Assembly (NCBI RefSeq): GCF_023630255.1
Contig: NZ_JALPRS010000002.1
Location: 1 to 64,000, forward strand
DNA length: 64,000 nt
Source of the DNA: Pontibacter deserti
Lineage (GTDB): Bacteria; Bacteroidota; Bacteroidia; Cytophagales; Hymenobacteraceae
Direction of reading: 5' to 3'
How positions within the stretch are numbered: position 1 is the first letter of the stretch; the number at the start of each line of letters is the position of its first letter. The notes below the pieces were generated by a model. It ran no database searches and was not told where the DNA came from. It saw only the letters and a list, made by a program, of their open reading frames with translations. Positions 32,764 to 41,488 of this stretch are shown here, piece after piece. The translations under genes and the position numbers were made by a program.

Positions 32764-33215
32764 TTCTTCTTCGATAGCTGCTCTTAATCCTTGGAGCTCT
32801 AGTTACCTACATTTTTATAGTTGGCTTTGGTGCGCTCACGGCCGCGGGGCCTCGTCTTCGGGCATCGCGCGGCTTTCGCTTCCTTTGCTCGTGCCTCACA
32901 ATGCCTTTCGGTACCGGAACCTCTCGAGGCGCTCAACCCGAAGACTGATATCAATTCGATAGCTGTAGTTCTTGCTGCTTGAGAAGCTATAGTTGCATAG
33001 CTTCTCTCGTTGTAATTCCGTAGGGACAGGTCGCGACCTATCCAATTAGGGTTTGTAACTATAGAACAATAACCAAACTATAACAGTTACAGAAGTGTCC
33101 CCTCATGGGGTCTACAGAAACCATAGAACTATAAATTCAACTATAGCTATATCAGAAAAAAGCTCCCCGCCTTAGACAAGGAGGGGTTGGGGGTGGTTGG
33201 AAACAGAAACTATGG
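32764..33215. repeat. intergenic repeat, copy B
   Basis: Same order of conserved blocks as 12890-13360: GAGCTCTA, GGCTTTGGTGCGCTCACGGCC, CGTCTTCGGGCATCGCGC, GGCGCTCAACCC, GCTATAGTTGCATAGC, the 20-base near-palindrome at 33024-33043 (one mismatch), and CGCCTTAGACAAGGAGGGGT. Diverged by substitutions and small indels; same orientation as copy A. Confidence 0.75.
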
Positions 33216-33310
33216 TAACACTTCCCTACCATCCTAAAGGTCGGAATTATTTTAAATAACAGAAGTTCCTTCCCCTGTTCTTAGGGGAAGGCTGGGAAGA
33301 GGTAAAAAGA

Positions 33311-33342
33311 CGCTCGTAGGAGCTGCGCACGCTACGAGGTCT
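33311..33342. repeat. right inverted repeat around repeat copy B
   Basis: Inverted partner of 32697-32728 (29 of 32 bases). Confidence 0.65.
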
Positions 33343-33401
33343 AAGAATCTTGCTCATCCATTCATCCTGAAAATCCTGATTCTGACAAAGCCGAAATAAA
33401 C

Positions 33402-33433
33402 AAAAAGAGCTACCCGCGCAGGTAGCTCTTTTT
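33402..33433 (-). terminator. terminator of the hflX unit
   Basis: Perfect 13-bp stem AAAAAGAGCTACC with 33421-33433, a 6-base loop and T/A-rich ends. It lies 24 bases after the hflX stop. Confidence 0.85.
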
Positions 33434-33456
33434 TTAATTCAGTAAAGTATAAGCAA

Positions 33457-34644
33457 CTAAACGTTATTCGGGTAGCGCTCAAAATGAAGCTCAGCTACAC
33501 GACGCTGCATTTCATCACGCAGGTCTTCGATATTTAATTTATTGGTAGCAGATATGAAAAGTGCCGGAGCGTGTACTTTAGCCATATAAGTAGCCTTTAA
33601 GTCCTCGATAGAAGGACGTACCTCGTGGCCTTCTTCCTGCATTTCCTGTTCACGTTGCTGTAAGTATAAATCTACCTTGTTAAATACCAGCAGCACCGGT
33701 TTTTCAGCAGCGTTGATATCCTTTAATGTATCATTCACTACTTCAATATGCTCTTCAAAAGAAGGATGCGAAATATCTACTACGTGTACTAGTAAGTCTG
33801 CTTCACGAATTTCATCAAGCGTGGATTTAAACGATTCGATCAGTTTGGTAGGCAGCTTCCGGATGAACCCAACTGTATCAGAAAGCAGGAACGGGATATT
33901 GTCGAACACAACCTTGCGAACAGTGGCATCTACGGTAGCAAACAGTTTGTTCTCCGCAAACACATCCGATTTGGAAAGCAGGTTCATGATAGTTGATTTA
34001 CCTACGTTGGTATAACCAACCAAGGCTACACGAACAATGCCTGCACGGGCTTTACGCTGCTCAAAGTTCTGTTTCTCAAATTTCTTAAGCCGCTCTCCCA
34101 ACAAAGCAATTTTGTCGCGCACAATACGGCGGTCAGTTTCAATTTCCGTTTCACCGGGACCTTTCATACCGATACCACCTTTCTGTTTGGATAAGTGAGT
34201 CCAGAGATTGGTAAGGCGGGGGAGCAGGTACCTGTACTGGGCCATTTCTACCTGCGCGTGAGCCTGGGCAGTTTTAGCACGCAGCGCAAAAATATCAAGT
34301 ATAAGCAAGCTGCGGTCAACAATCTTTATCTGTAGTTCGCGCTCAATGTTACGCACCTGCGAGGGGCTAAGGTCATCATCAAAGATCACCATATCCACGT
34401 TGTGTTCCAGCACGTAGGCTTTGATCTCGTCCAGTTTGCCACTGCCTACAAAAGTAGCCCGGTCTGGTTTTTCGAGCTTCTGAACAAAGCGTTTTATAGT
34501 TTTGGCTCCGGCCGTTTCCGTTAAAAAAGCAAGCTCATCGAGGTACTCGTTGGTCTGCTCATCCGTCTGGCGGTAGCCTGGTACGGCCACCAGCACTGCA
34601 GTTTCCTGGGGCTTGGCGGTTTCGTAATATTTCTGTTTACCCAT
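33457..34644 (-). CDS. hflX: ribosome-associated GTPase HflX
   Basis: 395 residues. N-terminal HflX domain with TFVGSGKLDEIK and FDDDLSPSQVRNIE, the Gly-rich KGGIGMKGPGETEIETDRR linker, then the G domain: GYTNVGKST (P-loop), ATVDATVR, DTVGFIRKLP, NKVDL and SATN. HflX splits stalled ribosomes, for instance after heat stress. It follows the SirB-cytochrome gene by 3 bases, so it is in one transcript with it. ATG at 34644. Confidence 0.97.
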   Translation of the reverse strand: MGKQKYYETAKPQETAVLVAVPGYRQTDEQTNEYLDELAFLTETAGAKTIKRFVQKLEKPDRATFVGSGKLDEIKAYVLEHNVDMVIFDDDLSPSQVRNIERELQIKIVDRSLLILDIFALRAKTAQAHAQVEMAQYRYLLPRLTNLWTHLSKQKGGIGMKGPGETEIETDRRIVRDKIALLGERLKKFEKQNFEQRKARAGIVRVALVGYTNVGKSTIMNLLSKSDVFAENKLFATVDATVRKVVFDNIPFLLSDTVGFIRKLPTKLIESFKSTLDEIREADLLVHVVDISHPSFEEHIEVVNDTLKDINAAEKPVLLVFNKVDLYLQQREQEMQEEGHEVRPSIEDLKATYMAKVHAPALFISATNKLNIEDLRDEMQRRVAELHFERYPNNV

Positions 34645-34647
34645 TAA

Positions 34648-35364
34648 TTATTTCTTAAGCGTCATGGTATAAGCTGCCAGTTCGTCAAGCTCCTGTTCGC
34701 TCAGTTGCTCTTTAAAACCTGGCATCAGGCCACGGCCTCCAGCAATTACCTCTTTACGGTCATGCAGGCTCAGCTGGCTCTCCGTAAGGTTGGCAGCACC
34801 GCTTACACCTTTAGCACCGTCTTCGCCGTGGCACGTAGCGCACTGTTGTACGAAAATTTTCTCGGCATTGGCTAACGCAGTTTCATTAAGTGAGGCCACA
34901 ATATCTTCCTGGGCAGCTTCTGATTCGCTCAGTGTTGAATCACCAGTTTCAAAAGCATCAGTTTCAGGAGTTTCGATTATGGTTGTACTTTCAGCTGTCT
35001 CTTTTTTCATGGTCAGGCTGTCGGTTTCGGCAACGCCGTACACATACAAAAAGATCAGCAGGGCCAGTGTAGCCAGTACTTTGTTTTCGCGTTTTAAGCC
35101 AACTATACCAAGCGGAATAGCTATCAGTACCAATACTACCTTCGTGATCAGCCAACCTGGTATGCCGCTATAGTTAAACAACATCCACCCACCTGTTACC
35201 AGAATTAATGTGCCAAGGATCATTTCCACCACTTTGGTTTTGTTGCGCAGCGTTGTTAAGGCATCGCGTTTGTTCAGTAGCAGCAATACTGTTTTTGTGG
35301 TAAAAAGCAGCAAAAATAGAATTACAACCAGAACATGCGTGTGTAAGAAGGCTGTGATCGGCAT
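34648..35364 (-). CDS. SirB-like membrane protein fused to cytochrome c domain
   Basis: 238 residues. Four hydrophobic helices (about 8-28, 45-62, 70-88, 95-112) with the TKTVLLLLNKRDALTTLRNKTKVVEMILGTLILVTGGWMLF pattern of SirB/YchQ-type proteins. Then a Glu/Thr/Ser-rich linker (about 115-155) and a class I cytochrome c domain with heme motif CATCH (about 175-179) and the distal Met in RGLMPGF. It probably hangs a monoheme cytochrome on the outer face of the inner membrane. It is upstream of hflX with a 3-base gap. Confidence 0.85.
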   Translation of the reverse strand: MPITAFLHTHVLVVILFLLLFTTKTVLLLLNKRDALTTLRNKTKVVEMILGTLILVTGGWMLFNYSGIPGWLITKVVLVLIAIPLGIVGLKRENKVLATLALLIFLYVYGVAETDSLTMKKETAESTTIIETPETDAFETGDSTLSESEAAQEDIVASLNETALANAEKIFVQQCATCHGEDGAKGVSGAANLTESQLSLHDRKEVIAGGRGLMPGFKEQLSEQELDELAAYTMTLKK

Positions 35365-35516
35365 GGTGTGTTAATTTTTAAAGGTAAAGGGTAAGGAAGA
35401 ATGGATGCAATTTAGGTTAATTTTTTCAGATGATAGCGCTATTTTAGGTAACTTGGCATGTTAAAACAGTGCAAAAGGCTGTAACCTTCCCGGCTTTTTG
35501 GTTTCATAAAGCTTTT

Positions 35517-36635
35517 ATGCGCATAGCTATTGTTATCAACACTTCCTGGAACATCTTCAACTTCAGAATGAGCCTGATAAAGGCACTGTTGGCAGAAGGC
35601 CATGAAGTAGTAGCCATAGCCCCGCATGATAGTTACTCTCAGCGCCTGATTGATGCCGGTTGCAGGTTTGTTCCGGTAACCATGGAAAAAGGTACAAATC
35701 CTTTTAAAGACATCTGGTTAACCTGGCGTTTGTACCGTGCATACTCCCGCGTAAAGCCTGACGTGGTGTTGCATTATACTATAAAACCGAATATTTACGG
35801 AGCCATTGCCGCGCACCTGGCGCATATTCCGTCCATCAATAATGTGTCGGGGTTGGGTACGATTTTTATCAAGAAAGATTACATCTCTAATATCGCGCTC
35901 AGGCTTTACAAGCAAGCTTTTCAGTACCCTTTTAAAGTATTTTTTCAGAACCAGGACGACCGTCGGCTTTTCCTGAAGCACAAATTGGTAAGAGCAGGTA
36001 TAACCGAGGTTTTGCCGGGTTCAGGTATAGATCTTCAGGAATTTAAGCCAATGCCAAAACCTGACCCGGATGCGCCGTTTACTTTCCTGATGATTGCTCG
36101 GGTGCTATACGAGAAGGGGGTAGCCGAATATATGGAAGCCTGCCGTTTGCTGAAGGAAAAATACCCAGGTATAAAGTGCCAGTTGCTGGGTCAGGTAGAT
36201 GAGCTTAGCCGTTTCGGGATAAAGCAAACCGTGCTTGATGAGTGGCTGGCTACCGGTGCTGTAGAGTATTTAGGTACCACCGACGATGTGGCAACTATAA
36301 TTGCACAGGCGGATTGTGTGGTGCTGCCCTCTTACCGTGAAGGCACACCGCGTACCTTACTGGAAGCTGCCGCCATGGCCAAACCTTTAATTGCTACCAA
36401 TGTACCGGGCTGCCGCGAAGTGGTGCAGCAAAGTATAAATGGCCTGCTTTGCCGCGTGCGTAATGCCTCCGACCTGGCAGATAAAATGGAACAGATGCTG
36501 CAAATGCCCCCGGAGCAGCTACAAAGAATGGGCGAGGCTAGCCGACAAATTGCCGAAACCAGATTTGACGTGAACTTTGTGATACAGCGCTACCTGCACG
36601 CTATTAATGAAGTTGCAAAGCATAAGAAAGTATAA
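35517..36635 (+). CDS. GT4-family glycosyltransferase
   Basis: 372 residues from ATG 35517 (MRIAIVINTSWNIFNFR); the 35469 frame start is upstream of this natural N-terminus. Two Rossmann domains. Donor-binding motifs: MIARVLYEKGVAEYMEA, ECxGTTDD-like EYLGTTDDVATIIAQAD, and the E-x7-E type LPSYREGTPRTLLEAAAMAKPLIAT. It transfers sugar nucleotides to a lipid- or polysaccharide-linked acceptor. Followed after 23 bases by rfbC, so probably part of surface-glycan synthesis. Acceptor unknown. Confidence 0.93.
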   Translation: MRIAIVINTSWNIFNFRMSLIKALLAEGHEVVAIAPHDSYSQRLIDAGCRFVPVTMEKGTNPFKDIWLTWRLYRAYSRVKPDVVLHYTIKPNIYGAIAAHLAHIPSINNVSGLGTIFIKKDYISNIALRLYKQAFQYPFKVFFQNQDDRRLFLKHKLVRAGITEVLPGSGIDLQEFKPMPKPDPDAPFTFLMIARVLYEKGVAEYMEACRLLKEKYPGIKCQLLGQVDELSRFGIKQTVLDEWLATGAVEYLGTTDDVATIIAQADCVVLPSYREGTPRTLLEAAAMAKPLIATNVPGCREVVQQSINGLLCRVRNASDLADKMEQMLQMPPEQLQRMGEASRQIAETRFDVNFVIQRYLHAINEVAKHKKV

Positions 36636-36658
36636 ACTATAGTTACAGTAAAGAATAC

Positions 36659-37201
36659 ATGGATTTTAAGACATTTGAGATTGAGGGTTTAGTAGAGTTT
36701 CAGCCACGGGTGTTCCGCGACGACAGAGGTTATTTCCTGGAAACCTTCAGCATGAAATGGTTTGAGCATTTAGGGTTAAAACCAAATTTTGTACAGGATA
36801 ACCAGTCGGTTTCTAAGAAGGGGGTACTGCGCGGATTGCATTTCCAGAAACCACCTTATGCCCAAGGGAAACTGGTAAGAGTATCATCTGGCCGTGCCTT
36901 AGATGTAGCCGTTGATTTGCGTAAAAATTCGCCGACCTATGGTAAGCATGTTACCTGTATACTTGATGCCGAGCAGCAAAATGTATTTTACATACCCGAA
37001 GGTTTTGCTCACGGTTTTGTAGCCCTCGAAGACAATACTACTTTCCTGTACAAATGCACTGATTTTTACCAGCCATCAGCCGAAGGCGGTATACTCTGGA
37101 ACGACCCTGAATTAAGTATAGACTGGGGAGTTGAAAACCCGCTTGTATCTCCTAAAGATGAAATACTACCGCTGTTAAGACATTTTGAGTCGCCGTTTTA
37201 A
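36659..37201 (+). CDS. rfbC: dTDP-4-dehydrorhamnose 3,5-epimerase
   Basis: 180 residues, family length. Cupin fold with the active-site block RGLHFQKPPYAQGKLVRV (His61, Lys71), DVAVDLRKNSPTYGKH and YIPEGFAHGF (second base region). It catalyses C3/C5 epimerisation on the way to dTDP-L-rhamnose. The other rml genes are not in the window. It lies 23 bases behind the glycosyltransferase and ends at the terminator 37266-37310. Confidence 0.96.
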   Translation: MDFKTFEIEGLVEFQPRVFRDDRGYFLETFSMKWFEHLGLKPNFVQDNQSVSKKGVLRGLHFQKPPYAQGKLVRVSSGRALDVAVDLRKNSPTYGKHVTCILDAEQQNVFYIPEGFAHGFVALEDNTTFLYKCTDFYQPSAEGGILWNDPELSIDWGVENPLVSPKDEILPLLRHFESPF

Positions 37202-37265
37202 GACCAGTAATTAAGTCTGAGACACAGATTAATGGAGATTTGATTGATTATTGGGATTCTTTAAT

Positions 37266-37310
37266 AAAACAGAAAAGCCAGCAAATTATAGTTGCTGGCT
37301 TTTCTGTTTT
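37266..37310. terminator. bidirectional terminator with perfect 19-bp stem
   Basis: 37266-37284 pairs with 37292-37310, A-rich on one side and T-rich on the other. It separates rfbC (+) from murF (-). Confidence 0.85.
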
Positions 37311-37342
37311 ATTCACACATTCACTCAACCACTCATTCAGAA

Positions 37343-38629
37343 CTATAACACATCCACCAATGTTTCCAGCCCCATACCTCTTGAGCCTTTAATCAGGATG
37401 TAGCTATCTGAGAAGGGGTGATGCTGCAGCCAGAATTGCAGGTCTTGCTTTGTTTCGAAATGCTTAAAGGTTTCGTCAGCTTCGGCGGCGAACTTCATGT
37501 CTTTTCCGCAAAGTATAACGGTATCAATTGGTTGTTCGGCAGCAATGGTACCCAGTGCTGAATGTTCAGCCATACTTTCATCTCCCATCTCAAACATATC
37601 CCCAAGTATAACCACTTTGCGCGGCACGTTCATGTTGCCAAAGTTTCGGATAGCAGCGGCCATAGAAGTTGGGTTGGCGTTGTAGGCATCCAGTATAATA
37701 GTATTGCTGCCTTTATGGATCACCTGCGAGCGGTTGTTTACAGGGCTATAGTTGGCAATGGCTTCGTTGGCTTTAGTAAGCGATACTCCAAAGAATTTAC
37801 CAATGCAGGCTGCTGCAGCCATGTTCTCGTAGTTATAAGCACCTACCAGTTGTGTATTTACTACGTTGCCTTCTTCATCTTTATACACCACGTACGGCGA
37901 GGCATCTACTAATTCACTGTGGTAATAATCACCGATGGCCGGGTACATTATTTTGTTGGCAATGCGGCGGCTCATGCGCATCAGGTGCTCGTTAGTGCTG
38001 TTCACGAAAACAGTTCCTTCTGTAGTATCCAGGTGCACGTATAGTTCGCTCTTCGCATGTGCCACACCTTCTAAACTGCCAAAACCTTCCAGGTGCGCTT
38101 TGCCAATGTTCGTGATCAGACCATGCGTTGGTAAGGCAATAGAGCAAAGCAGTTCGATCTCACCAATGTGGTTGGCGCCCATCTCGATGATCGCCATTTC
38201 GTGCTCCGGTTTGATGCGCAGCAAGGTAAGCGGCACCCCGATGTGGTTGTTCAGGTTACCCAACGTATAGAGCGTGTTGAATTTCTGGCTCAGTACAGCA
38301 TGGGTAAGCTCTTTGGTAGTGGTTTTGCCGTTGGTGCCAGTTATACCAATTACGGGTATACTTAATTTTTTACGATGATAACGGGCCAGATCCTGCAGCG
38401 CCTGCAGCGTATCTTCTACTACAAAGCAGTTCTCCGATGCCATAGCCGGGTCGTCTACTACGGCATATTTTGCCCCTTTCTCTAAAGCCATCGTAGCAAA
38501 CTTGGCTCCTTTAAAGTTTGGGCCGTTCAAGGCAAAAAACAGGCTTTGCGCCTGGTCCGCGCGGGAGTCGGTGCTAACGTGGTGGCACTCCAGGTATTTT
38601 TGATATAGAAATTCGATGCTGGTCTGCAT
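37343..38629 (-). CDS. murF: UDP-N-acetylmuramoyl-tripeptide--D-alanyl-D-alanine ligase
   Basis: 428 residues. Mur ligase fold: VSTDSRADQAQSLFFALNG at the N-terminus, ATP loop GITGTNGKTTTKEL (95-108), MAIIEMGANHIGEIELL, ITNIGKAHLEGFGSLEGVAHAKSEL and DAYNANPTSM. It adds D-Ala-D-Ala to the muropeptide precursor in the cytoplasm. It stands alone rather than in the usual dcw cluster, a common situation in this phylum. ATG at 38629. Confidence 0.96.
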   Translation of the reverse strand: MQTSIEFLYQKYLECHHVSTDSRADQAQSLFFALNGPNFKGAKFATMALEKGAKYAVVDDPAMASENCFVVEDTLQALQDLARYHRKKLSIPVIGITGTNGKTTTKELTHAVLSQKFNTLYTLGNLNNHIGVPLTLLRIKPEHEMAIIEMGANHIGEIELLCSIALPTHGLITNIGKAHLEGFGSLEGVAHAKSELYVHLDTTEGTVFVNSTNEHLMRMSRRIANKIMYPAIGDYYHSELVDASPYVVYKDEEGNVVNTQLVGAYNYENMAAAACIGKFFGVSLTKANEAIANYSPVNNRSQVIHKGSNTIILDAYNANPTSMAAAIRNFGNMNVPRKVVILGDMFEMGDESMAEHSALGTIAAEQPIDTVILCGKDMKFAAEADETFKHFETKQDLQFWLQHHPFSDSYILIKGSRGMGLETLVDVL

Positions 38630-38755
38630 GAAATAGTTAATTTTAAAGTATAAATGCTATAGCAGTTTATCGTTAACAAGTTACTGCCATACAGGTTGCA
38701 ATATACATCCAAAACAGCAAAGGCACTACAGCACTTTACAGCTCCCTGTCATCCT

Positions 38756-40963
38756 ATGAAAAAGATATTCCTGCTGCTTTTTATACTTACAGCTTATAAT
38801 GTGGTGGCCCAGGAACCTCTGCAGTTTGTGCTGCACCAACATGTGCCGGTAACTACAGGTCAAGGCACGCTTGCTCAACCCTGGAGCGGCGGCCTCAATG
38901 CTCCTCAATTCTCCACTATAGATCTGAATTTTGATAACCAGCCCGACCTGTTTGCTTACGACCGTATGCAGCACAAGGTATTTACATGGCTGGCAGTGCA
39001 GCAAAACGGCAGCTGGAAGTATAACTATAGCCCGGAGTACGAAATGCTTTTCCCGGATGACCTGACTGCCTGGGTGCTGCTGCGCGACTATAACTGCGAT
39101 GGCCTGAAAGATATTTTTACCAGCACGCCGCTTGGAATTAAAGTATACAAACAGGAGAGGGGCACTAACCAGCTTCCGAAGTTTATACTTGCCGAAGAAG
39201 CCATACTTTATAACCAGAATGTAAACCTGCAACTGCAAAGCGCCGACATACCGGCCATAGAAGATATAGATAATGATGGTGACCTGGATGTGCTGGTGTC
39301 AGAATTTTCGCATGGGAAGCGGTTAGAATATTACCAGAACATGCGCGTAGAGAATAACCTGAATTGCAGTGCGCTAAGCTTTGTGCGCAACTCTAGCTGG
39401 TGGGGTGGAATTACTGAATGTGATGGCTGCAATAACTATGTTTTCGGGGCCGATTGTAGAATAGCTGCTCCGTTGCACACAGGCCACACGGGCAGCTCTT
39501 TTTTGCTGCTGGATATTGATGCAGATGGCGATAAGGACTTATTAAATGGCGCTGTACAGTGCGACGAACTGGTGTTAATGGAAAATAAAGGAACTGCGCA
39601 GGAAGCCCAAATGGATGAGGTAACCATAAACTTTCCGGCTAATACACATCAGGCCAGCTTCCGGAGGTTTCCGGCTGCCTACTACGAAGACGTTACTTTT
39701 GACGGCATACCCGACCTGCTCGTTGCACCAAACTTAGCCAACACCAACGAAGTTAATCCTGAACTTCAACGCTCGGTATGGCTATACAAAAACAAGGGAA
39801 CAGTACACCAACCAGATTTTGAGTTTATACAGGATAACTTTTTACAAGACCAGATGCTGGATGTGGGCGAAGGCGCTTACCCCGCTTTTGCAGACATAGA
39901 CAACGATGGCGACCTGGATATGCTGGTAGGTAACAACGGCGCGTACCGCAACGGTACTTATACTTCAACGCTCAGCTATTTTCAAAACACAGGTACTGCC
40001 ACCAATCCTGCTTTTACTTTAGTTACAGATAATTACCTGGGGCTGGAGAATCAGCACGTACTTAATCTGAAGCCGGTATTTGCAGATATAAACGGAGACG
40101 AAAAAGCAGACCTGATACTTACTTACAAAAGCATTCAAAGCAATGCCACAACTATAGTTTACCTGCCCAATACAGCAACTGCCACCACTTATAGTTGGAA
40201 CGATAAAACAGTAATGCATACTGCTACAGATGGCGATGCCCCAGCTTTTTTTGATGCGGATAAGGACGGCGACCTGGATATGGTTTTAGGCAAATCTAGC
40301 GGCGAATTGCAACTCCACACCAATGTTGGCACCGCTACTAATCCAAGCTATAGTTTAATTAAAACCAACCTGGGTGGCATCAGTTTCAGTTTTGATAAGC
40401 GCAACCTATACCCGGCAACTACTGATGTAGACGGTGACGGCACCGTGGATCTGATAACTACTGATGATAGCGGAAGTATAAAAGTATACCGTAACCTGGC
40501 AGCTATACTTGATCAACCCTTTACTCCGGAAACAGAACTGCTGGAAAATCCATTAACAGAAAGCCTGCTGCCAACCAAATTGGGCAAAGGCGGAAGTATA
40601 ACCGCAGCGGCATTGGGAGGCCCTGGAAACCTGTATGTAATAGTGGGCACGCAGGGCGGCAGTTTATACTTGCTGCAACAAACATCTGGCTACCAAGATA
40701 ACCCGGGTGCGCCTGCCGAAGAATTTGTAGTAGATGTATATCCTAACCTGGCAGATCGTGTTAGTACTCTGGTTCGTGTGAAGGCATCGGAGCCCGTTGC
40801 TTTTGTAGTGTATGATGCCATCGGTAAAAAAGTATACCACAGCGGCAATAACTATAAACAGTACAGCAGCGTGCCTGTGCACAACCTGAAAGCTGGTATA
40901 TATTTTCTGAGGGCTGTAAACAGGCAGGGCAAGTATAAAACCGCAAAATTTGTTGTTCAGTAA
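38756..40963 (+). CDS. FG-GAP/VCBS-repeat protein with T9SS type A sorting domain
   Basis: 735 residues from ATG 38756 (MKKIFLLLFILTAYNVVAQ signal). At least six Ca-binding-type FG-GAP units occur: DIDNDGDLDVLVSEF, DIDADGDKDLLNGA, DIDNDGDLDMLVGNN, DINGDEKADLILTY, DADKDGDLDMVLGKSSG and DVDGDGTVDLITTDD. They probably form a beta-propeller. The C-terminus (about 655-735, DVYPNLADRVST ... GIYFLRAVNRQGKYKTAKFVVQ) is a type A T9SS signal. Likely a cell-surface or secreted protein. Its stop TAA overlaps the ATG of the next gene. Confidence 0.92.
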   Translation: MKKIFLLLFILTAYNVVAQEPLQFVLHQHVPVTTGQGTLAQPWSGGLNAPQFSTIDLNFDNQPDLFAYDRMQHKVFTWLAVQQNGSWKYNYSPEYEMLFPDDLTAWVLLRDYNCDGLKDIFTSTPLGIKVYKQERGTNQLPKFILAEEAILYNQNVNLQLQSADIPAIEDIDNDGDLDVLVSEFSHGKRLEYYQNMRVENNLNCSALSFVRNSSWWGGITECDGCNNYVFGADCRIAAPLHTGHTGSSFLLLDIDADGDKDLLNGAVQCDELVLMENKGTAQEAQMDEVTINFPANTHQASFRRFPAAYYEDVTFDGIPDLLVAPNLANTNEVNPELQRSVWLYKNKGTVHQPDFEFIQDNFLQDQMLDVGEGAYPAFADIDNDGDLDMLVGNNGAYRNGTYTSTLSYFQNTGTATNPAFTLVTDNYLGLENQHVLNLKPVFADINGDEKADLILTYKSIQSNATTIVYLPNTATATTYSWNDKTVMHTATDGDAPAFFDADKDGDLDMVLGKSSGELQLHTNVGTATNPSYSLIKTNLGGISFSFDKRNLYPATTDVDGDGTVDLITTDDSGSIKVYRNLAAILDQPFTPETELLENPLTESLLPTKLGKGGSITAAALGGPGNLYVIVGTQGGSLYLLQQTSGYQDNPGAPAEEFVVDVYPNLADRVSTLVRVKASEPVAFVVYDAIGKKVYHSGNNYKQYSSVPVHNLKAGIYFLRAVNRQGKYKTAKFVVQ

Positions 40964-41358
40964 TGAAAGCGCTTTTATACATCCGTCTGCTGGCAGATAC
41001 CCAAACTATAGCCTACGGCAACCCTGTACTGGAGCAGGTTAAAATCCAGTACCCCGATGCAGCAGTATTGGATATTGATTCTCAGTCGGGTGAGCTGGTT
41101 CTGCATTATGCAAGGCAGTTATTGCAAGACTCGGAAGAACTTATAGTTTGTATAGACAGTAATGCCCCGGATGTTGGTGTTGGAAGTATATTCCCGCTGC
41201 TGGAGCTGATTTTAGAAGGGCAGAAAAGGCAGCTTATACTTTTAAAAAATAGCCACCACCGTTTGCAGCGCATGGTACAGGCCCGCCCGGAGTTACAGAT
41301 GAAAATGGTGCAGGATGATGTGGAGCTATTGCGTGCGGTGAAAGAGTTTTATACCTGA
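40963..41358 (+). CDS. unknown protein translationally coupled to the FG-GAP gene
   Basis: 131 residues. No signal peptide, mixed alpha/beta, hydrophobic strands (ALLYIRLLAD, EELIVCIDS, QLILLKNS). The ATG shares its first A with the TAA of the upstream gene, implying re-initiation. The fold could be a small Rossmann-like domain but no family is recognised. A cytoplasmic protein coupled to a secreted T9SS cargo is unusual. Confidence 0.75.
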   Translation: MKALLYIRLLADTQTIAYGNPVLEQVKIQYPDAAVLDIDSQSGELVLHYARQLLQDSEELIVCIDSNAPDVGVGSIFPLLELILEGQKRQLILLKNSHHRLQRMVQARPELQMKMVQDDVELLRAVKEFYT

Positions 41359-41488
41359 TAAACCATGGCGTGAGCGTCCACGTTCCTAACTTGCTATAGT
41401 TGGGCCTCCGGCCAGTCGGGTAGCAAATCCGGCATTATAATGAGGCACGGGTTGCAAACCCGCGCCAGCAAATACAAGGAATAACAGT

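Larger units (their letters stand above)
32598..33401. other. long gene-free gap carrying repeat copy B and inverted repeats
   Basis: About 800 bases with no convincing gene. It contains the intergenic repeat (32764-33215), two 32-base near-identical inverted copies at its edges (32697-32728, 33311-33342) and a short CCTTCCCC/GGGGAAGG hairpin (33268-33291). Confidence 0.65.

Noticed and set aside
41359-41488. Intergenic text with GGCACGGGTTGCAAACCCGCGCC-like hairpin
   Set aside because: Looks like a short REP-type palindrome but only one copy was seen here, so no repeat family can be supported from this window.
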